Source: Pleomorphomonas sp. T1.2MG-36 (GTDB taxonomy: Bacteria; Pseudomonadota; Alphaproteobacteria; Rhizobiales; Pleomorphomonadaceae). From it: DNA of 64,000 bases. Within the stretch, counting starts at the first letter, position 1. Each line of letters opens with the position of its first letter. Made by a program: the position numbers and the translations under genes. The stretch covers positions 310,001-374,000 of the forward strand of contig NZ_CATNLY010000012.1 of the NCBI RefSeq assembly GCF_950100655.1, given 5' to 3'. Positions 1-9,232 of the stretch are shown one piece after another. The notes beneath the pieces were generated by a model. It searched no databases. It saw only the letters and a list, made by a program, of their open reading frames with translations, and was not told the origin of the DNA.

Positions 1-1
1 C

Positions 2-484
2 GCCGCCATCTACCCGGCCGGTTCTTGGGAAATCTCGCTGTTCAACACCGCCGGCCTGAAGCTCGGCGCCTTCCCGCCGCCGGTCGCGAAAGACGGGGAT
101 GCCTGCTACATCTCCGACCACAACGACATCGCCATGGGCCTCAACGCGGCCAGCGCCCACAAGGAGGAAGCCAAGGTGTTCCTCGAGTGGGTGGCCTCGC
201 CCGAGTTCGCCTCGATCTACGCCAACGCGCTGCCGGGCTTCTTCAGCCTGAACTCGACGGCCGTCGAGATGAGCGATCCGCTGGCCAAAGAGTTCGTCTC
301 CTGGCGCGAGACCTGCAAGCCGACCATCCGTTCGACCTATCAGATCCTGTCGCGCGGCACGCCCAACCTCGAGAACGAGACCTGGGCTGAATCGGCCAAC
401 GTGATCAACGGCACCGACACGCCGGAAGTCGCCGCCAAAAAGCTGCAGGACGGCCTCGACAGCTGGTACAAGCCGGCCAAGTGA
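2..484 (+). CDS. Carbohydrate ABC transporter substrate-binding protein, C-terminal fragment
   Basis: These are the last 160 residues of a periplasmic solute-binding protein. The gene runs off the left edge, so the signal peptide and N-lobe are not visible. The frame is open from base 2 and holds SDHNDIAMGLNAAS and the helix VFLEWVASPEFA, a pattern typical of the C-terminal lobe of UgpB/MalE-type (CUT1) sugar-binding proteins. It ends in DSWYKPAK. Two permeases, a dehydrogenase and an ATPase follow on the same strand, the first after 92 bases, so it is inferred to capture the substrate of that importer. The substrate cannot be read from this fragment. Confidence 0.85.
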   Translation, partial: AAIYPAGSWEISLFNTAGLKLGAFPPPVAKDGDACYISDHNDIAMGLNAASAHKEEAKVFLEWVASPEFASIYANALPGFFSLNSTAVEMSDPLAKEFVSWRETCKPTIRSTYQILSRGTPNLENETWAESANVINGTDTPEVAAKKLQDGLDSWYKPAK

Positions 485-576
485 CGTGACACACGGCGGC
501 GGCGCGGCTCTCCGCGCCGCCGTTCCTTCCGCCTGTCGGCCATCGCCGACCGGCCGCCGGCGCCACAGAGACTGAC

Positions 577-1527
577 ATGACCGACCTTGCACCCGAACAG
601 GGCGGGGAAGCCTCGCGGCGGCGGCCGCGGCGTTGGCATATCCTCGTCTTCCTCGCCCCTGCCGTCTTCATCTACACGGCGGTGATGATCCTGCCGCTCT
701 TCGAGACGCTGCGGCAGTCCTTCTTCAACGTCGTCGACGGCGAGCACGTCTTCGTCGGCTTTTCGAACTTCGCGACATTGTTCGGCGACCCGCGCTGGGC
801 GGCCGACTTCTGGAACGCGCTCGGCAACAACTTCGTGTTCTTTCTGATCCACATGGCGGTGCAGAACCCGATCGGCATCGCCCTCGCCGCGCTGCTGTCG
901 CTGCCGGGCCTGAGGTTCGCCGCCTTCTACCGCACGGCCTTCTTCCTGCCGACGCTGCTGTCCTTCGTGATCGTCGGCTTCATCTGGAAGCTGATCCTGT
1001 CGCCGATCTGGGGCGTCGCCCCATGGCTGATGGATCTCGTCGGCATGAAGGCGCTGTTCGGCCCCTGGCTCGGCAAGCCGGGTTCGGCGCTAATCGCCGT
1101 GTCGCTGGTCTCGGTGTGGCAGTTCATCGGCATTCCGATGATGCTGATCTACGCCGCGCTCCTCAACATTCCCGAGGAGGTGATCGAGGCGGCCGAGATC
1201 GACGGCATCACCGGCTGGGGGCAGTTCTTCAAGATCAAGCTGCCGCTCATCCTGCCGGCCATCGGCATCATCTCGATCCTCACCTTCGTCGGCAACTTCA
1301 ACGCCTTCGACCTCGTCTACACCATGCAGGGGGCGCTGGCCGGACCGGACAAGGCGACCGACATCCTCGGCACCTTCCTTTACCGCACCTTCTTCGGCTT
1401 CCAGCTTCAGCTCGGGGACCAGTCGATGGGCGCAACCATCGCCACCATCATGTTCCTGATCATCCTGACGGGTGTCTGCATCTACCTGTTCGGCATCCAG
1501 CGGCGCATCCGCCGTTACCAGTTCTGA
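577..1527 (+). CDS. Sugar ABC transporter permease, MalF/UgpA type
   Basis: A 316-residue inner-membrane permease. A charged cytoplasmic N-terminus (about residues 1-25) is followed by six or so hydrophobic segments, the first at HILVFLAPAVFIYTAVMIL. The cytoplasmic EAA loop that docks to the ATPase is clear at EAAEIDGITGWGQFFKIKLP (about residue 205). The length matches the MalF/UgpA subfamily without the large periplasmic insert of enteric MalF. It lies between the binding protein and a second permease that starts 11 bases after its stop, and should form a heterodimeric pore with it. The substrate is unknown; the neighbouring Gfo/Idh/MocA dehydrogenase suggests a polyol or sugar derivative. 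Confidence 0.92.
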   Translation: MTDLAPEQGGEASRRRPRRWHILVFLAPAVFIYTAVMILPLFETLRQSFFNVVDGEHVFVGFSNFATLFGDPRWAADFWNALGNNFVFFLIHMAVQNPIGIALAALLSLPGLRFAAFYRTAFFLPTLLSFVIVGFIWKLILSPIWGVAPWLMDLVGMKALFGPWLGKPGSALIAVSLVSVWQFIGIPMMLIYAALLNIPEEVIEAAEIDGITGWGQFFKIKLPLILPAIGIISILTFVGNFNAFDLVYTMQGALAGPDKATDILGTFLYRTFFGFQLQLGDQSMGATIATIMFLIILTGVCIYLFGIQRRIRRYQF

Positions 1528-1538
1528 CGGAGGGGCGG

Positions 1539-2378
1539 ATGTCCAAGGCAAGACAATCGACGCTGCGCACCAGCCTCGTCCATGTGGCGCTGATCGCCTA
1601 CACGCTGGTGGCGCTGTTTCCGGTGTTTCTCACCATCATCAACTCGTTCAAGAGCAAACAGGCGATCTTCGGCCAGCCGCTCCGCCTGCCCGGCCCGTCG
1701 ACCTTCAGCCTGATCGGCTACGAGACGGTGCTGAAGCAGGGCGACTTCGTCACCTACTTCCAGAACAGCACCATCGTCACGGTCGTCTCGATCTTCCTGG
1801 TGCTGCTGTTCGGCGCCATGGCCGCCTTCGCCCTGGCTGAGTATCGCTTCCGCGGCAACACGATGATGGGGCTCTATCTTGCCATCGGCATCATGATCCC
1901 GATCCGCCTGGGCACGGTGGCGCTGTTGCAGGGCATGGTGGCGACCGGCCTCGTCAACACGCTGACCGCCCTCGTCCTCGTCTACACGGCGCAAGGGTTG
2001 CCGCTCGCCATCTTCATCCTGTCGGAGTTCATGCGGACGGTGTCGGACGACCTCAAGAACGCCGGGCGCATCGACGGCCTCAGCGAGTACTCCATCTTCT
2101 TCCGCCTGGTGCTGCCGCTCGTCCGGCCGGCCATGGCGACGGTGGCGGTCTTCACCATGATCCCCATCTGGAACGACCTGTGGTTCCCGCTGATCCTGGC
2201 ACCCGGCGAAAGCACCAAGACGGTGACGCTCGGCGCGCAGCTGTTCATCGGCCAGTTCGTCACCAACTGGAACGCCGTGCTGGCGGCGCTGTCGCTCGCC
2301 ATCTTCCCGGTGCTCATCCTCTACGTCATCTTCTCGCGGCAACTCATCCGCGGCATTACCTCGGGAGCGGTCAAATGA
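1539..2378 (+). CDS. Sugar ABC transporter permease, MalG/UgpE type
   Basis: A 279-residue membrane permease, the partner of the preceding gene. The start at 1539 is chosen because GGAGGGG lies just upstream and the protein then begins MSKARQSTLRTSLVHVALIA, the usual short N-terminus before transmembrane segment 1. The EAA-loop equivalent is NAGRIDGLSEYSIFFRLVLP, near residue 185. A late LWFPLILAPGES stretch is typical of MalG-like proteins. The stop overlaps the start of the dehydrogenase gene by four bases (ATGA), which implies coupled translation. The longer same-frame ORF starting at 633 is not real: it overlaps the first permease in another frame. Confidence 0.92.
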   Translation: MSKARQSTLRTSLVHVALIAYTLVALFPVFLTIINSFKSKQAIFGQPLRLPGPSTFSLIGYETVLKQGDFVTYFQNSTIVTVVSIFLVLLFGAMAAFALAEYRFRGNTMMGLYLAIGIMIPIRLGTVALLQGMVATGLVNTLTALVLVYTAQGLPLAIFILSEFMRTVSDDLKNAGRIDGLSEYSIFFRLVLPLVRPAMATVAVFTMIPIWNDLWFPLILAPGESTKTVTLGAQLFIGQFVTNWNAVLAALSLAIFPVLILYVIFSRQLIRGITSGAVK

Positions 2379-3433
2379 CATCGCCCGTTCGGGTTCTCTC
2401 CGCCGGCCTCGGCAACATGGGCCGGAGCCACGCCCTCGCCTACCATCGCAATCCCGGCTTCGAGATCGCCGGCCTCGTCAACCGCACCAAGGTGGCGTTG
2501 CCGGACGAGCTCCGGGGCTATGAGATCGCGCCCTCCTTCCCGGAGGCGCTCAAGGCGCTCAAGCCCGACATGGCGTCGATCAGCACCTACTCGGAGAGCC
2601 ACGCCGATTACGCGGTGATGGCCATGGAACAGGGTTGCCACGTCTTCGTGGAAAAGCCGCTGGCCACCACGGTGGCCGACGCGCGGCGGATCATCGACTG
2701 CGCCGTCGCCAACAAGCGCAAGCTCGTCATCGGCTACATCCTGCGCCACCACCCGTCCTGGCAGCGCTTCATCGCCGAGGCGCGGGCGCTGGGCGGCCCT
2801 TACGTGTTCCGCATGAACCTCAACCAGCAATCCTCGGGCAAGACCTGGGAGACGCACAAGGCGCTGATGAACACCACCGCACCGATCGTCGACTGCGGCG
2901 TGCACTACATCGACGTCATGTGCCAGGTGACCGACGCGGAGCCGACGGAAGTCCGGGGCATGGGCCTCCGCCTTTCCAACGAGATCGCGGCGGACATGTA
3001 CAACTACGGCCACCTGCAGGTGCTGTTCTCGGACGGCTCGGTCGGCTGGTACGAGGCCGGCTGGGGGCCGATGATGTCCGAGCAGGCCTTCTTCGTGAAG
3101 GATATCATCTCGCCCAACGGCTCGGCCTCCATCGTCATGAGGGAGGGCAAGTCGGACGACGTCGACGCCCATACCCGCACCTCGACCATCCGCGTCCACA
3201 AGGCGGCGACCGGTGCCGACGGCGCCTTCCTTGCGCCCGACGTCGACCACACCATGTCCGGCGAGCCGGGTCATCAGGACCTCTGCGAGCTCGAACAGGC
3301 CTACATGCTGAAGGCGATCGTCGAGGATATCGACCTTACCCAGCACATGAACGACGCCCTGAAATCGCTGGCCGTCTGCCTCGCCGCCGACGAGAGCGTC
3401 CGCACCGGCAAGCCGATCAAATTGCAAGGATAA
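2375..3433 (+). CDS. Gfo/Idh/MocA family NAD(P)-dependent oxidoreductase
   Basis: A 352-residue cytoplasmic dehydrogenase. It has an N-terminal Rossmann fold with the dinucleotide loop SAGLGNMGRSHALAY (residues 9-23), the family signature HVFVEKPLATT near residue 90, and a C-terminal alpha/beta substrate domain containing PIVDCGVHYIDVM, where the His is in the usual catalytic position. The start overlaps the upstream permease stop (ATGA). Members oxidise or reduce sugars, polyols or inositols at one carbon. Its place inside an importer operon suggests it performs the first catabolic step on the imported compound, which is an inference. The downstream ATPase gene starts six bases after its stop. 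Confidence 0.9.
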   Translation: MTSPVRVLSAGLGNMGRSHALAYHRNPGFEIAGLVNRTKVALPDELRGYEIAPSFPEALKALKPDMASISTYSESHADYAVMAMEQGCHVFVEKPLATTVADARRIIDCAVANKRKLVIGYILRHHPSWQRFIAEARALGGPYVFRMNLNQQSSGKTWETHKALMNTTAPIVDCGVHYIDVMCQVTDAEPTEVRGMGLRLSNEIAADMYNYGHLQVLFSDGSVGWYEAGWGPMMSEQAFFVKDIISPNGSASIVMREGKSDDVDAHTRTSTIRVHKAATGADGAFLAPDVDHTMSGEPGHQDLCELEQAYMLKAIVEDIDLTQHMNDALKSLAVCLAADESVRTGKPIKLQG

Positions 3434-3438
3434 GCCCC

Positions 3439-4440
3439 GTGGGATCGCTGGAACTCAGGAACATCAGAAAGTCCTTCGGCGCGCAGGAGGTGCTGAAGGG
3501 CATCGACCTCCAGGTGAAAGACGGCGAGTTCGTCATCTTCGTCGGCCCATCCGGCTGCGGCAAGTCGACGCTGCTGCGCTCGATCGCCGGCCTTGAGGAC
3601 GTCACCTCGGGCGCCGTGCGGATCAACGGTGAGGACGTGACCGTGACGCCACCGGCCAAGCGCGGCATCGCCATGGTCTTCCAGACCTACGCGCTCTACC
3701 CGCACCTCAGCGTGCGCGACAACATGTCGCTCGGTCTCAAGCAGGCCGGCACGCCGGCCGCCGAGATCGACGTCCGCGTTGCCAAGGCGACGGAGATGCT
3801 GTCGCTGGAGCCCTACCTGAAACGTCGGCCGGCCGAACTCTCGGGCGGCCAGCGGCAGCGCGTCGCCATCGGCCGCGCGCTGGTGCGCGAGCCCGAGCTG
3901 TTCCTGTTCGACGAGCCTCTCAGCAACCTCGACGCGGCGTTGCGCGTGCAGACGCGCGTCGAGATCGCCCGCCTGCATCGCCAGCTCGGCGCCACCATGA
4001 TCTACGTGACGCACGACCAGGTCGAAGCCATGACGCTGGCCGACCGCATCGTCGTGCTGAACAGCGGCGTCATCGAGCAGATCGGCTCGCCGATGGAGCT
4101 CTACAATCGGCCGGCCAACCTGTTCGTCGCCGGCTTCATCGGCTCGCCGCAGATGAACTTCATCGAGGCCGCGCGCATCGGCGAGGCGGGCGCCACCATC
4201 GGCATCCGGCCGGAGCATCTGTCGGTGTCGCCCACGGAAGGCCGCTTCAAGGGCAAGGTCATCCACGCCGAACATCTCGGTGCCGACACCAATCTCTATC
4301 TTGAATCCGAGACCGCCGGCCTCGTGACCGTTCGCCTGTTCGGCGAGCACCGCTACGCCGCCGACGACATCGTCTATGCGACACCCGACCCAGCCAAGAT
4401 CCACCGCTTCGACGAGAGTGGCCGAACGATCGCAAGCTGA
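3439..4440 (+). CDS. ABC transporter ATP-binding protein, UgpC/MsmK type
   Basis: A 333-residue ATPase that energises the importer. It shows Walker A GPSGCGKST, Q-loop VFQTYALYPHL, signature LSGGQRQRVAIGRALV, Walker B LFLFDEPLSNLD and the H-loop VTHDQ. The C-terminal 100 residues form a TOBE/OB domain with GIRPEHL, as in UgpC, MsmK and MalK ATPases that may be shared between importers. The start is GTG at 3439, five bases after the dehydrogenase stop; an ATG start would truncate the beta-strand before Walker A. It is the last gene of the operon and is followed by a stem-loop terminator. Confidence 0.93.
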   Translation: MGSLELRNIRKSFGAQEVLKGIDLQVKDGEFVIFVGPSGCGKSTLLRSIAGLEDVTSGAVRINGEDVTVTPPAKRGIAMVFQTYALYPHLSVRDNMSLGLKQAGTPAAEIDVRVAKATEMLSLEPYLKRRPAELSGGQRQRVAIGRALVREPELFLFDEPLSNLDAALRVQTRVEIARLHRQLGATMIYVTHDQVEAMTLADRIVVLNSGVIEQIGSPMELYNRPANLFVAGFIGSPQMNFIEAARIGEAGATIGIRPEHLSVSPTEGRFKGKVIHAEHLGADTNLYLESETAGLVTVRLFGEHRYAADDIVYATPDPAKIHRFDESGRTIAS

Positions 4441-4461
4441 TCTCTGGAACATGCTCTTGCC

Positions 4462-4490
4462 AACGCCGCCTTCGGGCGGCGTTTTCGTTA
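4462..4490 (+). terminator. Rho-independent terminator of the sugar importer operon
   Basis: A 9-bp perfect stem (4462-4470 with 4475-4483) closed by a TTCG tetraloop is followed by a T-rich run (TTTTCGTTATT, in part within the stem end). It starts 22 bases after the ATPase stop and lies upstream of the AraC-type regulator gene. Confidence 0.8.
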
Positions 4491-4575
4491 TTGTCGGCGC
4501 GATCCGCAATTCCGATCAAGCGGAGCGTTCGGGCTTCGGCCATCAAGGAAGCGCTCTCAGAGTCGCGAGGAAGAG

Positions 4576-5403
4576 ATGAGCGTCCTGGAAAAGGCGATCT
4601 GGTATCTGGAACTGAACGTCGGGCGGCCGTTTACGCTCGCCGAACTCGCCGATCGCTGCGGCGCCAGTCCCTGGCATATCACGCGTCTCTTTCAGGGCAG
4701 TGTCGGCCTCGCGCCAATGAGCTACCTGAGGGCGCGGCGGCTCGCGATCGCCGCCGAGGCGCTGGCAAAAGGCGATCGGGAAATCCTGCCGATCGCCCTC
4801 GACGCCGGCTACGGCTCGCATGAAGCCTTCACCCGCGCCTTCGTCGGCTGTTTCGGCGTGCTTCCGAGTACGGTCCGACAGGCCGGGACGACAGAAACCC
4901 TCGCTTTGATGGAACCATGGACCATGCGCAAGGATATGATCATCGATATCGCCGCCCCCGATTTGCGGGAGCGCGAAGCGTTCCGGGTGATGGGTCTTTC
5001 GACCCGTTGCACCTTCGAGACCAACTCCGTCATCTCAAAGGTGTGGGGCGAGTTAGACCATCACCGGGACGACATTCCGGCGGCTGTCCCCGACGTCTAC
5101 TATGGCGTCTGCTGCGACATGGAGGCCGACGGTCACTTCCGCTACGTCGCCGGCCTCGCGACCAAAGCGACGCATCTGCCCGACGGTCTCGACGCGGTGG
5201 ATATTCCGGCAAGCCGCTATGCCGTCTTCAAGCACGTCGGCCACATCTCGGACTTCAACAAGACCGTCTACACCGTCTGGAACAAGGGCCTGCCCGATGC
5301 CGGTCTGACGCCGGCCAAGACGCCCGACTTCGAGCTCTACGACGACCGTTTCGATGCCGAGACCTGCGTTGGTACGGTGGAAATCTGGATCCCGGTCGCC
5401 TGA
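4576..5403 (+). CDS. AraC-family transcriptional regulator with GyrI-like ligand domain
   Basis: A 275-residue DNA-binding regulator. Residues 1-105 are two AraC-type helix-turn-helix units (FTLAELADRCGASPWHITRL, then ILPIALDAGYGSHEAFTRAF with FGVLPS at the end). Residues 115-275 are a GyrI-like / effector-binding domain with MGLSTRCTFE and RYAVFKHVGHI. This is the SoxS/Rob-like head with a small-molecule sensor tail, a class in which Rob and several drug- or cofactor-responsive regulators fall. The start is supported by GAGGAAGAG upstream. The neighbours do not indicate the ligand. It converges with the glutathione reductase gene. Confidence 0.9.
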   Translation: MSVLEKAIWYLELNVGRPFTLAELADRCGASPWHITRLFQGSVGLAPMSYLRARRLAIAAEALAKGDREILPIALDAGYGSHEAFTRAFVGCFGVLPSTVRQAGTTETLALMEPWTMRKDMIIDIAAPDLREREAFRVMGLSTRCTFETNSVISKVWGELDHHRDDIPAAVPDVYYGVCCDMEADGHFRYVAGLATKATHLPDGLDAVDIPASRYAVFKHVGHISDFNKTVYTVWNKGLPDAGLTPAKTPDFELYDDRFDAETCVGTVEIWIPVA

Positions 5404-5443
5404 GGCGGCTCGATGGACTGCCATCCCGCCGTCCCTCCTCAGG

Positions 5444-6811
5444 TTACCTGTGGCGCACCGATGGCGTCCGCAGCGTGACCAGTTCCTCGGCGGCAGTGGG
5501 ATGGACGGCCATGGTGCGATCGAAGTCGCGCTTGGTCGCCCCCATGGTCATGGCGATGCCGACGATCTGGATCATCTCGCCGGCATCCGGTCCCATGATG
5601 TGAACCCCGAGCACGCGATCGGTGACCGCATCGACGACCACCTTCATGAAGGTGCGCTCGTCGCGGCCGGCGAGAATGCTGCGCATCGGCCGGAACTCGG
5701 CCTTGTAGACATCCACGGCCTTGTAGGCGGCGCAGGCCGCTTCCTCGGACAGGCCGACCGTGCCGACCTCAGGCGTGGTGAAAATCGCCGTCGGGATGTT
5801 CGAGTGGTCGGCAAAGCTCTCCCGGCCGCCGAACACCGTATCGGCGAAGGCGTGCCCCTCGCGGATCGCCACCGGGGTCAGCTGCGCCCGATTGGTGACG
5901 TCGCCGACGGCGTAGATGCCGGACACCGAGGTCTCCGACAGCGCGTTGACGACGACGGCGCCATCGGGATCGAGCGTGACGCCCAGCGTCTCCAGGCCCA
6001 GCCCGGTCGTGTTCGGCTTGCGGCCGGTGGCGGCCAGAATGAGATCGGTGTCGAGGTTGGCGCCATCCATTAGCTCGACGGCGAAGCCGACCGCCGTCTT
6101 GTCGATACGCCGGACCTGCACGCCCGTTCGCACGTCGACGCCCCGCGCCCGGAGCGCGTCGGCGAGCTTGTCCCTCACCTCGCGATCGAAGCCGCGCAAC
6201 ACCTGCTCTCCGCGGTAAAGCACGGTGACGGCAACGCCGAGCCCGTTGAGGATGGACGCGAACTCGAGGGCGATGTAGCCGCCGCCGACGACCACGGCCT
6301 TTTCCGGCAGGGCCGGCAGGTCGAACATGTCGGTCGATGTGACGGCGTGCTCCATGCCGGGCACATCCGGCAGCACCGGGCGATTGCCGGTGGCGATCAG
6401 GATGCGGCCGGCAGTGACGGTCCTCCCCTCGGCCACGAGGCGGATTTCGTTGGGACCCGTGATGACGGCACGGTCGCGGATGATCTCCACGCCGGACCGT
6501 TCGAGATTGCCGGCATAGATGCCTTCGAGACGGGTGATCTCCCGCTCCTTGGCCGCCCTCAGCGCGTCCCAGTCGAACGACCGGTCGCCTACCGACCAGC
6601 CGAAGCCGGCCGCGTCGTTGAACTCGCCGGCGAATCGGGAGGCGTAGACCAGCAGCTTTTTCGGAACGCAGCCGCGAATGACGCAGGTGCCGCCGACGCG
6701 CGACTCTTCGGCAATAGCGACGCGCGCGCCGTAGCCGGCAGAAATGCGAGCGGCGCGGACTCCGCCGGAGCCCGCGCCGATGACGAAGAGATCATAGTCG
6801 AAGGATGCCAT
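5444..6811 (-). CDS. gor: Glutathione-disulfide reductase
   Basis: A 455-residue flavoprotein that reduces glutathione disulfide with NADPH in the cytoplasm. FAD-binding GAGSGGVRAARIS (residues 11-23) is followed by the redox-active disulfide GGTCVIRGCVPKK, the second Rossmann loop VVVGGGYIALEFA with nearby positively charged residues expected for NADPH, and the C-terminal dimer-interface motif HPTAAEELVTL carrying the catalytic His-Glu pair. The length is normal. Of the in-frame TTG (6817), GTG (6814) and ATG (6811) starts, ATG is chosen because the protein then begins MASFDYDLFVIGAGSGG like its relatives. It is a single gene between convergent and co-directional neighbours. Confidence 0.95.
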   Translation of the reverse strand: MASFDYDLFVIGAGSGGVRAARISAGYGARVAIAEESRVGGTCVIRGCVPKKLLVYASRFAGEFNDAAGFGWSVGDRSFDWDALRAAKEREITRLEGIYAGNLERSGVEIIRDRAVITGPNEIRLVAEGRTVTAGRILIATGNRPVLPDVPGMEHAVTSTDMFDLPALPEKAVVVGGGYIALEFASILNGLGVAVTVLYRGEQVLRGFDREVRDKLADALRARGVDVRTGVQVRRIDKTAVGFAVELMDGANLDTDLILAATGRKPNTTGLGLETLGVTLDPDGAVVVNALSETSVSGIYAVGDVTNRAQLTPVAIREGHAFADTVFGGRESFADHSNIPTAIFTTPEVGTVGLSEEAACAAYKAVDVYKAEFRPMRSILAGRDERTFMKVVVDAVTDRVLGVHIMGPDAGEMIQIVGIAMTMGATKRDFDRTMAVHPTAAEELVTLRTPSVRHR

Positions 6812-6882
6812 CACCAACCGCCATATCGAGGAACTTACGTCCTCATATCATGTCGTTGGTGCGTGTTGGCAATCGACCTGCC

Positions 6883-7389
6883 TCAGAAGCTGTAGCCGCG
6901 CTTGTTCAGCTCGTCGCGAGACCGGGTGAGGATCTCCGTCGACAGGGCGTCGCGCCAGATGCCGGCCGAGCGCATGGAGTCCTGAATGATAACCGGCGCA
7001 AGCTGGCCGTATTTCTCGCCGATCGGCGAGCTGAAGAAGGCGGTGATCTGCTTCAGTTCGTCTTCGCTGAACCGGCCGGCCCAGACGCGCTCAAGCTCGC
7101 GATCGAGATCGGGGCGGCGCTTGGCAAGATCGAGGGCAACGGCGCCCACGACTTCCTCGATGTCCTTGGTGGCTCCGGGATTGGAACGCTGGAACAAGGC
7201 CTTGGTCTGCTCGGCGAGCACGAGCAGGATTTCGTTGAACTGCTCGGAAGCATGGGCGGCGGCGATGGTCTCACGGGCCGCGGCGAGATGGGACTCGGTG
7301 AAGTCCTCAGACAGTGCCGGAGACGCCAGCGCGGCGATCACCATGGCCGCCGCCAGCGGGCGGCGGAGAAGGTTCAGGGTCCGGTGCAT
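6883..7389 (-). CDS. Secreted DUF2059 domain protein
   Basis: A 168-residue exported protein of unknown function. The start at 7389 gives a classical signal peptide (MHRTLNLLRRPLAAAMVIAA, then LASPALSED) with GGAG eleven bases upstream. Upstream codons in the same open frame are Arg/Gly-rich and unlike a protein. The mature part is helical. Its C-terminal half has the DUF2059 pattern FSEDELKQITAFFSSPIGEK followed by YGQLAPVI. Family members are periplasmic and often lie near redox genes, with no proven activity. It is 71 bases upstream of, and co-directional with, gor, so co-transcription is possible. Confidence 0.8.
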   Translation of the reverse strand: MHRTLNLLRRPLAAAMVIAALASPALSEDFTESHLAAARETIAAAHASEQFNEILLVLAEQTKALFQRSNPGATKDIEEVVGAVALDLAKRRPDLDRELERVWAGRFSEDELKQITAFFSSPIGEKYGQLAPVIIQDSMRSAGIWRDALSTEILTRSRDELNKRGYSF

Positions 7390-7761
7390 AAACAAAATCT
7401 CCGATATCGACTTCGTCGTTGGCTTCATTCGTCCAGAAGGGCAGGCCCTTGTCACGATCGGCCCCTGCGCCAGGGCGACTCCGTCACAGAATCGCCGGCG
7501 GTTTCGATCGCGCCGAAGCGCCGTCGCCCAGCCTGTGAAACCGAATTCTGGCGAAATGATGCGCCCGCCGCGATCAAGCCCCATTTCCCCCGAAACGGCC
7601 CCCGCTGGTTTGCCGCAAACTGCGCAATGTCGCAAGCCCGTTGCGCCCCGACGCGACCTTTGTTGGCCCTTTCGGTCCTGCCGGGCGGCGGATAATGCTC
7701 GCTCCGAGGCCCCGGCATGCTAAATCCCTCTCATCGTTGCAGAAGGAGCATGGAACCGCCG

Positions 7762-8430
7762 ATGCGCCCGGTTGTCGTTTTCGATCTCGATGGCACGCTT
7801 CTCGACACCGGCCCCGATCTTCTGAGGGCCCTCAACCGAACGCTCGACGGCGAGGGTCTGGCCGGCCTCGGCCGTGCGGACGTGGCGGGTCTGTTCGGGC
7901 ACGGTGCGCGGGCGCTGATCGGCGAAGGGTTCCGCCGCTCCGGACGCGTGCCGGACGATGCCCGGCTGCCCGAACTGGTCGACCGTTTCATCGCCTTCTA
8001 CGGAGCGGAGATCGCGGTGGAAACGCGCCCCTATCCGGGCCTCGTCGAAGCGCTCGCCCGCCTCTCCCGGCGTGGCATCGGCCTTGCGGTCTGCACCAAC
8101 AAGCGGGAGGCGCTCAGTCACGCGGTACTCAAGGGGACGGGTCTCGCGCCCCTGTTTGCGGCGGTGGTCGGCGGGGACAGCCTGCCGGAACAGAAACCGC
8201 ATCCGCGGCCGCTGCTCGAGGCGATCGCCCGGGCCGGTGGCACGCCGGACGCCGCAGTGATGGTCGGCGACAGCGAAACGGACGTCGCCACCGCGCGCGC
8301 CGCCGCGCTCCCCGTCGTCGCCGTCACCTTCGGCTACGGCGGGCGCCCGGCGACCGAGTTCGGCGCCGATGCCGTCATAAGTCATTACGATGAGCTCGAT
8401 GGGGCCATCGACGCGCTTCTGCCGGGTTGA
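7762..8430 (+). CDS. HAD-superfamily phosphatase, phosphoglycolate phosphatase-like
   Basis: A 222-residue cytoplasmic hydrolase of HAD subclass IA. Motif I is VVVFDLDGTLLDTGPDLL (nucleophile Asp plus acid/base Asp), motif II is VCTNKRE, the motif III Lys is in EQKPHPRPLLEAI, and motif IV is VMVGDSETDVATARAAA. The helical cap between motifs I and II has LFGHGARALIGEGF, as in Gph-type phosphoglycolate phosphatases, which detoxify 2-phosphoglycolate. The start is uncertain: AAGGAG at 7743-7748 is too close to ATG 7750 and rather far (13 bases) from ATG 7762. The latter matches the usual N-terminus. Confidence 0.85.
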   Translation: MRPVVVFDLDGTLLDTGPDLLRALNRTLDGEGLAGLGRADVAGLFGHGARALIGEGFRRSGRVPDDARLPELVDRFIAFYGAEIAVETRPYPGLVEALARLSRRGIGLAVCTNKREALSHAVLKGTGLAPLFAAVVGGDSLPEQKPHPRPLLEAIARAGGTPDAAVMVGDSETDVATARAAALPVVAVTFGYGGRPATEFGADAVISHYDELDGAIDALLPG

Positions 8431-8434
8431 GACC

Positions 8435-9073
8435 CTACGCTCCGGTCTCGGTGTTGGAGGCGCCGACCGGCTTCGATTCCGGCGAGCCCTGATGCCGCAG
8501 GAAGATCGACAGCACCACCAGTACGGCGGTCGACAGAAACTCCGACTGCCAGTTCTGGAAGGACTCGAACCAGAGCTGGGCATCCAGGAAATAGGCGCCG
8601 AACGACAGAAGCTCGCCACCGTGCCGGGCAGCTTCCTCGTTGGCCGCCACGTAGCTCGACCACCAGTGCAGGAAAAAGGACACCGCAAACAGGGCGGCAA
8701 GCGTGAGACCGAGTGCGTTCGAATAGAGCCAGGACAGGATGGGATGACGCCGATGCAGCGCGGGCGGCAGCTCGTCACCCGGTCGATCGGGATTGTCGGG
8801 ATCGCGCGATTCCGCCGAACCGCGTTGGAACAGCATGGCCGTCAGGATGACGTAGACCGACATCTGCAAGAACTCGCTTTCCCAATTTTCGAATAGCGCC
8901 GACAGGAAAGCGCCTGTGCCGAGATAGGCAAGAAGGCCGACGGCCGGTACGTTGTGGTTCGTGAGCTCCTCATTGTAGCTGGCATGGCCGGCCAGGATCA
9001 TGCCAACGGCACTGATCAGGAACATCGCCATCAGAGCGACCGTCAGCCCATTGTCCCGCAAAAAGACTCTCAC
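8435..9073 (-). CDS. DUF6766-like membrane protein with internal duplication
   Basis: A 212-residue inner-membrane protein with about four hydrophobic helices and no recognised enzyme motif. It is built as a tandem repeat. The first half carries LFENWESEFLQMSVYVILTA and then FQRGSAES; the second half carries WFESFQNWQSEFLSTAVLVV and then LRHQGSPES. The shared NW-x-SEFL helix start and the G-S-x-ES loop identify the repeat. It appears to match the family called DUF6766 (from memory). The gene converges with the HAD gene, with only four bases between stops. Nothing nearby points to a function. Confidence 0.7.
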   Translation of the reverse strand: MRVFLRDNGLTVALMAMFLISAVGMILAGHASYNEELTNHNVPAVGLLAYLGTGAFLSALFENWESEFLQMSVYVILTAMLFQRGSAESRDPDNPDRPGDELPPALHRRHPILSWLYSNALGLTLAALFAVSFFLHWWSSYVAANEEAARHGGELLSFGAYFLDAQLWFESFQNWQSEFLSTAVLVVLSIFLRHQGSPESKPVGASNTETGA

Positions 9074-9232
9074 GATTCCCCTCCTTCCGCCGAGCGGCGA
9101 GACGGCCTGTACCGCGCCGGAGCCGGCCCCTTGCCTCGAGACAGGTCCCGGCCGTGCAACGCCAAAAGGAAACGCCGGCTCGCTCGTTTCGTTCCGGCCG
9201 TGGCCGCCGGCCGAGTGGCGGAACCGAAGGTG

